Positions 1 to 8,242 of a stretch of DNA of 53,669 nt are shown here, one piece after another. The translations under genes were made by a program, and so were the position numbers. How positions within the stretch are numbered: position 1 is the stretch's first letter; each line of letters starts with the position of its first letter. The notes beneath the pieces were generated by a model, which was not told where the DNA came from, ran no database searches, and was given only the letters and a program-made list of their open reading frames with translations. The stretch is from Amaricoccus sp. (GTDB taxonomy: Bacteria > Pseudomonadota > Alphaproteobacteria > Rhodobacterales > Rhodobacteraceae), in assembly GCF_017995835.1 (NCBI RefSeq), contig NZ_JAGOID010000009.1, positions 1 through 53,669 of the forward strand. Direction: 5' to 3'.

Positions 1-62
1 GTGAGGCATCGGGCGATCCTTTGGAGAGAATCGTCCAGAAAATCACTTCACACCGCCCTCAG

Positions 63-186
63 CTACCCCAGTGTCGTGCAGTGTGCTAACACGCGTGATA
101 GATAGGGTAACTACCTGAATACACACGATAAAAATCCCAAAGGTCGAAAAAGGTCCGCGAGTCGTTTCATGAGCCCGCCGGTATCA
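63..186 (+). repeat. Dispersed ~135-bp repeat, copy A (left end diverged)
   Basis: Bases 85-186 match the other three copies closely, including GCTAACACGCGTGATAG, GGGTAACTACCTG, ACACACGATAAAA, GGTCCGCGAGTCGTTTCATG and the terminal CCGCCGGTATCA. The left 20 or so bases only loosely resemble the full-length copies, so this copy is probably eroded on that side. It has no credible coding capacity. Confidence 0.85.
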
Positions 187-286
187 TGGCTCGGCAAGCC
201 ATTCTCCACCACCCCACGCTACCCCAAATCTCCAAATGCGATTCCCCTGGGTCGGGGCGGGCCCTGCACGTTGCCGGGTCGGCGCC

Positions 287-315
287 GCGGCCTTCAACGT
301 CTGGTTGAAGGCCGC
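287..315. terminator. Inverted repeat beyond the channel gene, possible terminator
   Basis: GCGGCCTTCAAC (287-298) pairs perfectly with GTTGAAGGCCGC (304-315) across a 5-base loop. It lies about 30 bases past the stop of the leftward MscS-type gene. There is no T-run on the leftward side, so intrinsic termination is plausible but not certain; the structure may instead protect the 3' end of the mRNA. Confidence 0.5.
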
Positions 316-344
316 TTTCGGCCAGCCATGGGGCTGGCCTCGGC

Positions 345-2822
345 CTAGGCAGCAACGGACTGCACGCTTGGCAGATTTCCGGACGTCGCGGTTGCGTCGC
401 CGACGAAGTGGAGCGTCCCCGTCGGGCTGGCGAAGCGGACGCCCATCTCATGTGCGAGGGCCACGATATCTCCAAGCAGCCGATGCCGCGCCGCCTCGAC
501 CGCCGCGCCGTCCGTGCTCGCCAGGCTGCCGCTCAGACCGACCTCGATCGACGCCGACGTGATCTGCACCAGTGCGACGCGCGGATCGGTCTTTGCCAGG
601 GGCTGCGTCGCAAAGACCTCGCGCAGCCGCTCGGCGAAGGCGTCGAGGGTCTCGCGTGGCGTCTCGTGGGCTACGCCGATCGTCAGGTCGATGGCGCTGT
701 CCTCCTGCGTCTTCCTGGTCGGACGGCCGTAGTTGTTGACATTGCCATCGGAGAGCTGGGCGTTCGGCACGATCGTCACGGTTCCGTCGTCGGCGCGCAG
801 GCGGGTCGAGCGCAGCCCGACGTGCTCGACGACGCCCTTGAGCCCGCCGGCCTCGATCAGGTCGCCCTTCTTGAACGGGCGGTCGGAGGCGAGGATGCCG
901 GCGCCGATGAAGTTCGACACCGCGTCCTTGGCGGCGATACCCAGGGCGAGGCCGCCGACGCCGAGGCCGGCGATGACGCCCTCGTAGGGCAGGCCGAGCA
1001 CGTCGGCGGCGAGGATCACGCCGCCGACGATCACCACCACCTTGGCGAGCCCGCCGCCGAGCGCGACGGCGATGTCGTCGATCTGGCTCGTGGTCTCGGT
1101 CGCCGAGCGCAGCAGCCAGACGAAGACCGCGTTGACGATGTGGTAGAGGAAGAAGGTGCCGCCGAGGAGCAGGAGCACCGCGGCGATGCCGTTGCCCACC
1201 GCCGAGACGTCCTGGCGGAGCCCGATCTCGCGCAGAAGCAGCGTCAGGATGCCGCCGGCGGCGAAGGCCCGTCCCGGCCAGCCGAACGCACGGGCGAGCG
1301 CCGCGCGCGTCTCGGGCCAGGCGCCGCGCCAGCGGAGCATGCCGTCGGCGACGACGCCGAGGGTGCGGTTCACCGCCCACGACAGCACGACGGTCAGGAG
1401 CACCGAGGCGAGCACGGCGATCCACTGCCAGTTCTCGAGCAGGAACGGTCGCTTCAGGAGCCGCGGCGAGACGTCCTTGATCTCCGAGCGGATGGCGAAG
1501 GCGCGGGTCAAAGGCTCGCTTCGCGTCATGCCCTCGGCCAGCGGCAGGTTCTGCATCGCCTCGTAGATCGCCGGCGCCGCCGCCAGCGAGGAGGCCGGGA
1601 ACTGCCAGCGGACCGCGCCGTCCGCCTGCGTGACGCGGTCGACCTCGATCGAGCCGAGCGCGTGCTCGTAAAGGACGTAGGGCTGCCGGCGGTCGGCGTC
1701 GTCGGGCACTTCCTGCGGCACGATCTGGCCGAGGCGGTTGACGATCTGGCGGATGTACTCGGCGGCGATCGGCCCGTCGACGGGGCGCAGCTTCTCCGGG
1801 ATCTCCGACATGTCGAGGGTGGCGAGCGCCCGCTCGACGCCGCCATCGTTCCAGTTCGTCGTGCCGACGACGAAGTCCTGCACGGCCTGCCTCGGGCTGT
1901 AGCGCCGCTTCTCGGCCAGTTCGTCGAAGGTCTTTACGCCGAGCGCCTCGAGCATCGCGAATTCCCGGGTGCGCAGCGTCTCGAATGGCGGCACCACCAC
2001 GCCCCATTGTCCGCGTCCGGTCTTGACGAACTCGACCGGGAAGGTCCAGTCGACCCCCGCCGGCCCGATGTCGAACTTGGTCCGGCCGGCTTCGTCCTTT
2101 GCCGGCGCATCGTCCACGCGGAACGTCGAGAGGTCGATGAGCCTGAGGAACTGCGCAATGCGCTTGGTGCGCTCGCGGGTGTCCGCGTTGGCGTCCTCGA
2201 AGACCAGGTAGCGCCGCATCGAGAATTCGGCGGCGCTGTCGCCCTGGGCCGCGGCGTTCGCGGCCGACATCAGCGACGCGAAGGCCGCGCGCGGCGTGGC
2301 GACGCCGAAGGCGACCGAGGTGGCGTCGGTATCGTCGAGCCGCTCGCCGTTCCAGTACTCGCCGTTGCCGAAGCGGCCGACGAAGCTCTGCCCGTCGGGC
2401 GCCACCGCGAACTCGAACGGGCCCTCCGCCCCCGGCTGCTTCCAGATCCCCTTGATGATGACGCCGTCGAGCGTGCCGCTGATCTCGCCGTTCCCGGGCT
2501 CGTAGGAGCCGGTGATGGCCGTGCCGTCCTGCTCGATCTTCATCAGCGCCTGGCCGCCGCGCCAGAAGCTGCGCCAGCTCCCGGTCCAGTCGGCGGCGTC
2601 GGCATTCTCCACCACCGCGCCGGACTCTTCCGCCTCCTCGAGCTGCTCGACGGCCTCGGCGTCGGCCGGGGCTGCCGACCTGGCTGCGTCACCGACCTGC
2701 TGGGCCTGCACTCCGCCCGCAACGAAAGCGGCCGCCAGAAGGGCCGCGAAAACCGTCCCATGCGTCGCGGCGCGCCCCCGACGGGACCGGGCCTCGATAT
2801 TTGCTGAAGGATTCTGGAGCAT
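345..2822 (-). CDS. MscS-family mechanosensitive channel with large periplasmic N-terminus
   Basis: A large member (825 aa) of the small-conductance mechanosensitive channel family, expected in the inner membrane to release solutes on hypo-osmotic shock. Residues 1-41 look like a signal peptide ending GGVQAQ. About residues 75-160 form a small Trp/Gly-rich beta domain (WTGSW, GSYEPGNG, GRFGNGEYW). A long helical periplasmic region follows, then several membrane helices. The MscS signature begins near residue 610: a Gly/Ala-rich pore helix (AGLGVGGLALGIAAKD), then SDRPFKKGDLIE and VPNAQLSDGNVNNYGR of the beta domain. The start chosen is preceded by AGAGGTG; an upstream in-frame start would bury the signal peptide. 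It is divergent from the sensor kinase and may share its upstream region. Channel family is certain; gating and substrate are unknown. Confidence 0.9.
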   Translation of the reverse strand: MLQNPSANIEARSRRGRAATHGTVFAALLAAAFVAGGVQAQQVGDAARSAAPADAEAVEQLEEAEESGAVVENADAADWTGSWRSFWRGGQALMKIEQDGTAITGSYEPGNGEISGTLDGVIIKGIWKQPGAEGPFEFAVAPDGQSFVGRFGNGEYWNGERLDDTDATSVAFGVATPRAAFASLMSAANAAAQGDSAAEFSMRRYLVFEDANADTRERTKRIAQFLRLIDLSTFRVDDAPAKDEAGRTKFDIGPAGVDWTFPVEFVKTGRGQWGVVVPPFETLRTREFAMLEALGVKTFDELAEKRRYSPRQAVQDFVVGTTNWNDGGVERALATLDMSEIPEKLRPVDGPIAAEYIRQIVNRLGQIVPQEVPDDADRRQPYVLYEHALGSIEVDRVTQADGAVRWQFPASSLAAAPAIYEAMQNLPLAEGMTRSEPLTRAFAIRSEIKDVSPRLLKRPFLLENWQWIAVLASVLLTVVLSWAVNRTLGVVADGMLRWRGAWPETRAALARAFGWPGRAFAAGGILTLLLREIGLRQDVSAVGNGIAAVLLLLGGTFFLYHIVNAVFVWLLRSATETTSQIDDIAVALGGGLAKVVVIVGGVILAADVLGLPYEGVIAGLGVGGLALGIAAKDAVSNFIGAGILASDRPFKKGDLIEAGGLKGVVEHVGLRSTRLRADDGTVTIVPNAQLSDGNVNNYGRPTRKTQEDSAIDLTIGVAHETPRETLDAFAERLREVFATQPLAKTDPRVALVQITSASIEVGLSGSLASTDGAAVEAARHRLLGDIVALAHEMGVRFASPTGTLHFVGDATATSGNLPSVQSVAA

Positions 2823-3166
2823 TGCCGCACCTCTGGCCTTGGGAGCGAGAAGGAGGCGCGCCCCGAAGGGCGCGCAGTGAACAGCACCCACCGCCTCACA
2901 CCACTCCGGCGGGCAAGCAGCAACACATTCACGCAGTCCAGAGGGCCACCGGCGAACTCCGCCCGGACGAACTGGTCAAGCACCGGGTCGTGCAACCCGA
3001 CACGGGCTGCCCGAGAGACCGCTCGGCATCGAGAGGATGCCGTCCGCTCCCATTCGGGGCGACCCGATCGGAGCGCTCAGAGCCTTGGCGTCGTAGCCAA
3101 GATCGCTCAGAATGCGAGCAAACTCTGCACCTGTAATCCCGGGCGAAGAAGTTGGACCAAGTGCCT
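2823..3166. other. Divergent intergenic region between channel and kinase genes
   Basis: About 340 bases between two divergent genes, so promoters for both should lie here, but I cannot place convincing -35/-10 boxes. A stem (CTTGGC/GCCAAG) nested in GAGCG/CGCTC occurs at about 3071-3107. A short minus-strand open stretch (about 2977-3145) has unusually low third-position G+C and faintly resembles the start of a YbjN-type protein (EFARILSDLGYDA). It has no clear start and no downstream match, so I treat it as at most a remnant. Confidence 0.4.
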
Positions 3167-5029
3167 ATGACGCGCCCGGGCGGCCCGTCCTGGCAACGGC
3201 TTCGGCGGGCGGCCATCGAGGTGGCGCTCGCCCTTGCGCTCTGGGCGGTCGCGTCGGCCGCGCCGGCCGAGGAGACGCCCGTCCGGCGCATCCTGATCGT
3301 CTACCAGCACGACAGCCTGCTCCCGGCGAACATCGAGGCGGCGTCCGGCATCGAGGCGGCGCTCGCCGCCGGTCTCGGGACGCGGCGCGAGACCTTCACC
3401 GAATACCTCGACCTCGACCGGTTTCCCGGCCCCGAGCACCGCGCGCGGCTGGTCGAGATGCTGGCGGAGAAATACGCCGACATGCCGCTCGACGTGGTGA
3501 TCGTGGGGGCATCCGGCGCGCTGCGCTTCGTGCTCGAGCACCGCGACGCTTTCGCGCCGGGCGTCCCGATCGTCTTCGGCGGGCTCAGCGCGCCGGAGAT
3601 CGAAGAGATAGCGCCCCCGCCGGACGTCTTCGGCGCCTGGAGCGCCTACGACATCCAGGGGTCAGTCGACCTGGCGCGTCGGTTGCAACCCGATGCAGAG
3701 CGGCTGGTGGTGATGAGCGGCTCGGCGGGCCTCGACCGCGTCTGGGACAGGCGGGCGCGCAATGAGATCAAGGCGCCGGGGCTCGGCGTCGAATTCCTGA
3801 CCGACCTCTCCCTTGAGGGCTTCAAGTCCCGGGCGAGTACGCTCGGCCGGGACACGATCCTGCTGGTACTGGGGATGAACCTTGACGCGGACGGACGAAC
3901 TCTCGTGGGCCGGGCTGCAGCCGCCGAGATCGCCGCCGCATCCGGTGCTCCGGCCTACGGAATCTTCAGCACCTACGTCGGCGTCGGCTTCGTCGGCGGC
4001 AGCGTCGAAACCTTCCGCTCGATAGGCGAGGCGATGGGGAACCTGGCGCTGAAGGTGATGGCGGACCCCGCGACCGCGCCGCACCGGATCACGACGCCCG
4101 CACGCCCCATGGTGGACTGGCGACAGGTCCGGCGCTGGGGCATCAACCCGGAGCTGCTGCCGCCGGACACGCTGCGGCTCTACTACGAACCGACCGCCTG
4201 GGAGCGATACTGGCGCGAGATCGTCCTCGCCGCCGCCGTGATCCTCTTGCAGAGCGCCACCATCGTCGCGCTGATCATCCAGAGCCGGCGCCGCCGCCGC
4301 ATCGAGGCCGAACTCGCCGAGGAGCGGCTCGAGCTCGCGCACCTCGCCCGCCGCACCCAGCTCGGCGAGCTGTCGGGCGCCGTCGCCCACGAGCTCAACC
4401 AGCCGCTGACCGCGATACTCGCCAACGCCGAGGCCGGCGCGAAGCTGCTCGCGCAGGAGCCGCCGGACCTCGCCGAGGTCGGCGCGATCCTCGACGACAT
4501 CGCCGCCGACGACCGCCGCGCCGCCGACATCATCGCCCAGCTTCGCCGCCTGATGATCAAGGGCGACGCTGAACTCGTCGAGCTTGACCTCAACCAGGTG
4601 GTCGCCAACACCGTCGGCCTCGCACGCAGCGAGCTGGTGGCCCGGCAGACCACGGTCGAGGTGCAGACCGGAGAGGCGGCCTTGTCGGTCCGGGGCAACC
4701 TGTCGCAACTCCAGCAGATCGTGCTCAACCTCACGCTCAACGCCGCCGAGGCGATGGCCGAGCTGCCCCCCTCGGAACGGAAGATCGAGGTCGAGGCCCG
4801 GGCGCGCGACGACGGCACGCGGCTGCTCGCAGTCAGCGACCGCGGACGCGGCATGACCCCGGAGCGGCAGGCCGAGGCCTTCCGTCCCTTCGTCACCAGC
4901 AAGCCCGGCGGCCTCGGCTTCGGGCTCTCGATCTGCCGGACGATCGCCCAGGCCCACGGCGGAACCCTCGACTTCGACCTCTCGGTCAAGCACGGGGCGC
5001 GGGTCGTCCTCGTGCTTCCGGCGCCATGA
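3167..5029 (+). CDS. Membrane sensor histidine kinase with ABC-binding-protein-like sensor
   Basis: Two-component sensor kinase (620 aa). After a hydrophobic export segment (about residues 10-30) comes a periplasmic domain of roughly 300 residues. It starts RRILIVYQHDSLLPAN and resembles the ABC-substrate-binding-like sensors (PF04392 type). One membrane helix lies near 351-371 (VLAAAVILLQSATIVALII). The HisKA H-box is VAHELNQPLTAIL, with the phosphorylated His near residue 407. The ATPase domain shows the N-box (NLTLNAAEAM), DRGRGM and GGLGFGLS. The ATG at 3167 is used; an in-frame TTG at 3152 is the alternative and neither has a strong ribosome site. Its stop overlaps the start of the FixJ-like regulator, its likely phosphorylation partner. 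The ligand is unknown; the nearby sulfatase suggests an organic sulfate or similar, which is inference only. Confidence 0.9.
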   Translation: MTRPGGPSWQRLRRAAIEVALALALWAVASAAPAEETPVRRILIVYQHDSLLPANIEAASGIEAALAAGLGTRRETFTEYLDLDRFPGPEHRARLVEMLAEKYADMPLDVVIVGASGALRFVLEHRDAFAPGVPIVFGGLSAPEIEEIAPPPDVFGAWSAYDIQGSVDLARRLQPDAERLVVMSGSAGLDRVWDRRARNEIKAPGLGVEFLTDLSLEGFKSRASTLGRDTILLVLGMNLDADGRTLVGRAAAAEIAAASGAPAYGIFSTYVGVGFVGGSVETFRSIGEAMGNLALKVMADPATAPHRITTPARPMVDWRQVRRWGINPELLPPDTLRLYYEPTAWERYWREIVLAAAVILLQSATIVALIIQSRRRRRIEAELAEERLELAHLARRTQLGELSGAVAHELNQPLTAILANAEAGAKLLAQEPPDLAEVGAILDDIAADDRRAADIIAQLRRLMIKGDAELVELDLNQVVANTVGLARSELVARQTTVEVQTGEAALSVRGNLSQLQQIVLNLTLNAAEAMAELPPSERKIEVEARARDDGTRLLAVSDRGRGMTPERQAEAFRPFVTSKPGGLGFGLSICRTIAQAHGGTLDFDLSVKHGARVVLVLPAP

Positions 5030-5649
5030 TGCCCGATCCCGTTTCGACCGCCGTGGTGCATGTCGTGGAGGATGACGCCGGCGTCGCCAGGGCGCTGGTG
5101 CGCCTCCTTGCCGCCGCCGGTCGCCAGTGCGAGACGCACGCCGACGCCGAGGACTTCCTCGCGCGCTACGACCCGGCGCAGCCCGGTTGCGCGATCGTCG
5201 ACCTCGGGCTGCCGGGCATGGACGGCCTGAGCATGCAGGCGACGCTGGTGGCCCGCGGCATCGCCTGCCCGATCGTGTTCCTGACCGGAGCGGGCACGGT
5301 GCCCGCGAGCGTGCGGGCGATGAAGGCCGGCGCGGTCGATTTCCTGCTGAAGCCGGTCGACTCGCAGGCGCTGCTCGCCGCCGTCGACGCCGCCCTCGCG
5401 CGCGACGCGGCGGCGCGGCAAGCGCGCTCGATGAACCAGGACGGCGCGCGGCGGCTGGCCAGCCTCACCCCGCGCGAGCGACAGGTCCTCGACCTCGTCG
5501 TGGCCGGGCGCCTCAACAAGCAGGTCGCCGCCGACCTCGGCACGGCCGAGAAGACCGTCAAGGTGCACCGGGGCCGGATGATGAAGAAGCTCGGCGTTCG
5601 CACCGTCGCCGACCTCGTCCGGCTGGTGTCCTCGCTGCGATCCACATAG
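5026..5649 (+). CDS. FixJ/NarL-type response regulator
   Basis: Response regulator (207 aa) with an N-terminal receiver and a C-terminal LuxR-type helix-turn-helix. The receiver has the acidic pair VEDD, the phosphoacceptor Asp near residue 58 in IVDLGLPGMDG, a conserved Thr (FLTGAG) and Lys in LLKPVD. The DNA-binding domain begins LTPRERQVLDLVVAG and continues VAADLGTAEKTVKVHRGRMMKKL. The ATGA overlap with the kinase indicates translational coupling and a cognate pair. Targets are not known; the genes immediately downstream (lone receiver, DUF1269-like, sulfatase, phosphatase) are the obvious candidates. Confidence 0.93.
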   Translation: MMPDPVSTAVVHVVEDDAGVARALVRLLAAAGRQCETHADAEDFLARYDPAQPGCAIVDLGLPGMDGLSMQATLVARGIACPIVFLTGAGTVPASVRAMKAGAVDFLLKPVDSQALLAAVDAALARDAAARQARSMNQDGARRLASLTPRERQVLDLVVAGRLNKQVAADLGTAEKTVKVHRGRMMKKLGVRTVADLVRLVSSLRST

Positions 5650-5698
5650 GCCCCAGGTCCAACTTGGGATACGCCCGGCAAGGGCGTACCCTCGTCCC
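5650..5698 (+). promoter_or_regulatory. Stem-loop between the two response-regulator genes
   Basis: GGGATACGCCC (5666-5676, one bulged A) pairs with GGGCGTACCC (5682-5691), and the loop is GGCAA. It ends 7 bases before the ATG of the lone receiver gene. It could limit translation, process the message or attenuate read-through. There is no U-tract, so a simple terminator is less likely. Confidence 0.35.
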
Positions 5699-6103
5699 AT
5701 GGGCAACGCGCGCAACGTCATCGCGATCGTCGACGACGACGAGGGCGTTCGCCGCGCCCTGCGGCGGATGATCCTGTCGCTCGCGCACGCGCCGGTCACC
5801 TTCGCTTCGGGGGAGGAATTCCTCGACGGTCTCGCGGGGGCATCGCCCGACTGCGCGATCCTCGATCTGCACCTTCCGGCCCTGCGCGGGATCGAGGTTC
5901 TGGAGCGGCTGCGGGCCGAAGGCTCGATGCTGCCGGTGATCATCGTCACCGGCCTCGACCAGCCCGGCATGCGCGAGCGCTGCCTCGGGGCAGGCGCGGC
6001 CGCCTATCTGACCAAGCCGCTCGGCAGCGCCGACGTCTCGGCCGAGATCGAGGCCATCCTCGGAAACGCAAGGCACGTCTCGCAACGGGGGAGGGTCGGG
6101 TGA
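5699..6103 (+). CDS. Single-domain response regulator (lone receiver)
   Basis: A 134-aa protein that is only a receiver domain: acidic pair in IVDDDEGVRR, phosphoacceptor Asp near residue 56 in CAILDLHLPALRG, conserved Thr in IIVTGLD and Lys in YLTKPLGS. With no output domain it probably acts as a phosphate sink, a phosphorelay intermediate or a protein-binding switch for the same kinase. It follows the FixJ-like gene by about 50 bases and overlaps the next gene by 4. The nearest purine-rich stretch before the ATG is weak and lies inside the stem-loop. Confidence 0.88.
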   Translation: MGNARNVIAIVDDDEGVRRALRRMILSLAHAPVTFASGEEFLDGLAGASPDCAILDLHLPALRGIEVLERLRAEGSMLPVIIVTGLDQPGMRERCLGAGAAAYLTKPLGSADVSAEIEAILGNARHVSQRGRVG

Positions 6104-6555
6104 GGGGGTATTCGATTGTCATCATAGCCTTCGCAGACGAGGCGGGCGCGCGCCGCGGCGCCGCTTGCCTCCATGATCTCAAGGGCGTGGACGTGCTGGC
6201 GTCGGGGCTCGTCGTCGTCGGCGACGGCCGCTGCACGCGGACGACGTCGGCTGCGCCCGATGGCTGCGCCCCCGCCTTCTCGCGCCTGCTTCGCCGCGCG
6301 ACCGAGGCGCAGGAAGCCGGGTCGGAGCCATCGTCCGATCCGGCCGACGCCAACAGCCAGGCTCTGGCCGGAGTGCTCGGAGTGCTGCCGAAGGATCACG
6401 TGGTCCTGGTGGCCGAGGTCTTCGAGCGCGATCCGTCGGCGCTCGCGCAGAAGATGGCGCATCTCGGCGGGCGGCTGCTTCAGCGACGCCCGGCACACCG
6501 CGCGTTCGACGCCGAAGCGCCGCGAGCTGACCCCGCGAAGGGGCACGCACTCTAG
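6100..6555 (+). CDS. Small uncharacterised protein resembling DUF1269
   Basis: A 151-aa protein starting at a GTG that overlaps the previous stop, with a good ribosome site (GGGGGAGGGTCGG). The N-terminus (YSIVIIAFADEAGARRGAACL) and the central VVLVAEVFERDPSALAQKM pattern look like the ferredoxin-like repeat of DUF1269/DUF6325 proteins. In that family an N-terminal domain is followed by a Gly-rich membrane region and a second domain; here the middle lacks an obvious membrane segment. The C-terminus is low in complexity. The family match is by eye and moderate; function unknown. Position suggests co-expression with the two-component genes and the sulfatase. Confidence 0.55.
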   Translation: MRGYSIVIIAFADEAGARRGAACLHDLKGVDVLASGLVVVGDGRCTRTTSAAPDGCAPAFSRLLRRATEAQEAGSEPSSDPADANSQALAGVLGVLPKDHVVLVAEVFERDPSALAQKMAHLGGRLLQRRPAHRAFDAEAPRADPAKGHAL

Positions 6556-6585
6556 TTCAAGCGACAGCAAGAGGGAGGGAGGACG

Positions 6586-8145
6586 ATGCTGAGGAGACTG
6601 GGAGCCGCGCTCGCCATGGCGGCGCTGTCGGGGGGCCTCGCTTCGGCCCAGGGCACGCCCGACAAGCCGAACATCCTGATCATCTGGGGCGACGACATCG
6701 GCCAGTTCAACACCAGCGCCTACAACCGCGGCATGATGGGCTACGAAACGCCCAACATCGACCGCATCGCCGCCGAGGGCGCGCTCTTCACCGACTGGTA
6801 CGGCCAGCAGAGCTGCACCGCCGGCCGCGCCGCCTTCATCACCGGCCAGTCGCCGATCCGCACCGGCCTCACCAAAGTCGGCCTGCCCGGCGCGCCCGAA
6901 GGGATGATGCCCGAGGATCCGACGATCGCGACGCTGCTGCGGCCGCTCGGCTACATGACCGGCCAGTTCGGCAAGAACCACCTCGGCGACCGCGACGAGA
7001 TGCTGCCGACGGCGCACGGGTTCGACGAGTTCTTCGGCAACCTCTATCACCTGAACGCCGAGGAGGAGCCGGAGAACCCCGACTACCCGGCCGATTTCGT
7101 CATGGCGGACGGCCGCACCTTCAAGGAGGTCTTCGGCCCGCGCGGCGTCATCAGGTCCTCCGCCGACGGGACGATCGAGGACACCGGCCCGCTGACCCGC
7201 AAGCGCATGGAGACGATCGACGAGGAGGTGACGGCCGGCGCGCTCGACTTCATGCAGCGCGCCCACGACCAGGACAAGCCCTTCTTCCTGTGGTGGAACT
7301 CCACCCGCATGCACATCTTCACCCACCTGAAGCCCGAGTCCGAAGGCGTGACCGGCCAGGGCATCTACGCCGACGGCATGGCCGAGCACGACGGCATGGT
7401 GGGCGAGCTGCTCGCCAAGCTCGACGAGCTCGGCATCACCGACAACACCATCGTCATGTACTCGACCGACAACGGCGCCGAGACCTTCACCTGGCCGGAT
7501 GGCGGCACGACGATGTTCCGTGGCGAGAAGAACACCAACTGGGAAGGCGGCTACCGGGTGCCGACGCTGATCCGCTGGCCCGGCGTCATCGAGCCCGGCA
7601 CGGTCATCAACGAGGTCGGCGCGCACGAGGACATGCTGACGACGCTGCTCGCCGCCGCCGGCGATCCCGGCGTCAAGGACGAACTCCTCGCCGGCAAGAC
7701 CATCGGCGACAAGACCTACAAGGTGCATCTCGACGGCTACGACCTCGGCCCGGCGTTCCGGGGCGAGGCCGAGTGGCCGCGCCACGAGTTCCTCTACTGG
7801 ACCGACGACGGCAGCGTCGCGGCGCTGCGCTACGACGACTGGAAGATCACGTTCTTGGTACAGGAAGCGGAGGGCCTGCGCGTCTGGCAGGATCCCTTCA
7901 CCGAGCTGCGCGCGCCGCTGCTCACCAACCTGCGCATGGACCCGTTCGAGCGCGCCGAGCACGAGAACGCCATGGGCTACCAGCGCTGGTTCATTGACCG
8001 GATGTTCCTGATCGCCCCGGCGGCGAGCTATGTCGGCACGTGGCTCCAGAGCTTCCGCGACTTCCCGCCGCGGCAGAAGCCCGGCAGCTTCAACCTCGAA
8101 CGGGTGATGGAGGCCGTCACCGCGCTCGCCCCCGGGGCGAACTGA
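6586..8145 (+). CDS. Periplasmic arylsulfatase-family hydrolase
   Basis: Sulfatase of the formylglycine-dependent alkaline-phosphatase superfamily (519 aa). Residues 1-22 form a signal peptide (ending GLASAQ). Metal ligands appear early in IIWGDDIGQF. The Cys that is converted to formylglycine is residue 77 in QSCTAGRAAF, fitting C-x-[PSA]-x-R. GQFGKNHLGD is the GKxH-type motif, and YSTDNGAE carries the later metal-binding Asp-Asn. The start is preceded by GGGAGGGAGG. Substrate is unknown: this subgroup is annotated as arylsulfatase, but phosphonate or choline-sulfate-like esters cannot be excluded. A formylglycine-generating enzyme is not encoded in the window. A signal-peptide HAD phosphatase follows 97 bases later and probably works in the same compartment. 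Confidence 0.9.
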   Translation: MLRRLGAALAMAALSGGLASAQGTPDKPNILIIWGDDIGQFNTSAYNRGMMGYETPNIDRIAAEGALFTDWYGQQSCTAGRAAFITGQSPIRTGLTKVGLPGAPEGMMPEDPTIATLLRPLGYMTGQFGKNHLGDRDEMLPTAHGFDEFFGNLYHLNAEEEPENPDYPADFVMADGRTFKEVFGPRGVIRSSADGTIEDTGPLTRKRMETIDEEVTAGALDFMQRAHDQDKPFFLWWNSTRMHIFTHLKPESEGVTGQGIYADGMAEHDGMVGELLAKLDELGITDNTIVMYSTDNGAETFTWPDGGTTMFRGEKNTNWEGGYRVPTLIRWPGVIEPGTVINEVGAHEDMLTTLLAAAGDPGVKDELLAGKTIGDKTYKVHLDGYDLGPAFRGEAEWPRHEFLYWTDDGSVAALRYDDWKITFLVQEAEGLRVWQDPFTELRAPLLTNLRMDPFERAEHENAMGYQRWFIDRMFLIAPAASYVGTWLQSFRDFPPRQKPGSFNLERVMEAVTALAPGAN

Positions 8146-8242
8146 AGTGGGGGACGGCCGTTCTCAGGCGCCGGCCGCTTGCATAGAATGGCCAAGCGGC
8201 GCTCCGGTCACCGGGGCGCCGCCCACAGAACGGGAGGCTCCG

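Larger units (their letters stand above)
1..344. other. Gene-free left edge of the window
   Basis: No credible gene is visible here. The first 60 bases are less G+C-rich than the rest and end at a copy of the dispersed repeat (63-186). The remainder holds a strong inverted repeat at 287-315 and a second one (GGCCAGCC/GGCTGGCC) near 320-339, both just beyond the stop of the leftward channel gene. Short frames crossing the repeat end in Ile-Pro-Ala-Gly-Ser-stop simply because of the repeat sequence. Confidence 0.6.

Noticed and set aside
1-62. A possible transposase gene end at the left edge
   Set aside because: The frames on either strand are too short and contain stops, and no motif could be recognised.
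408-2807. An 800-codon open frame antisense to the channel gene, and many similar long frames opposite other genes
   Set aside because: At about 70% G+C, antisense frames stay open by chance. Their products are Arg/Ala/Gly-rich with no domains, while the opposite strand encodes recognisable proteins.
2977-3145. A YbjN-like stretch upstream of the kinase on the minus strand
   Set aside because: The match is only about 20 residues by eye, has no start codon with a ribosome site and no conserved continuation. At best it is a remnant.
3152-3166. TTG at 3152 as the start of the sensor kinase
   Set aside because: It only adds five residues before an ATG that directly precedes the export signal. 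Neither has a strong ribosome site, so the commoner codon is preferred.
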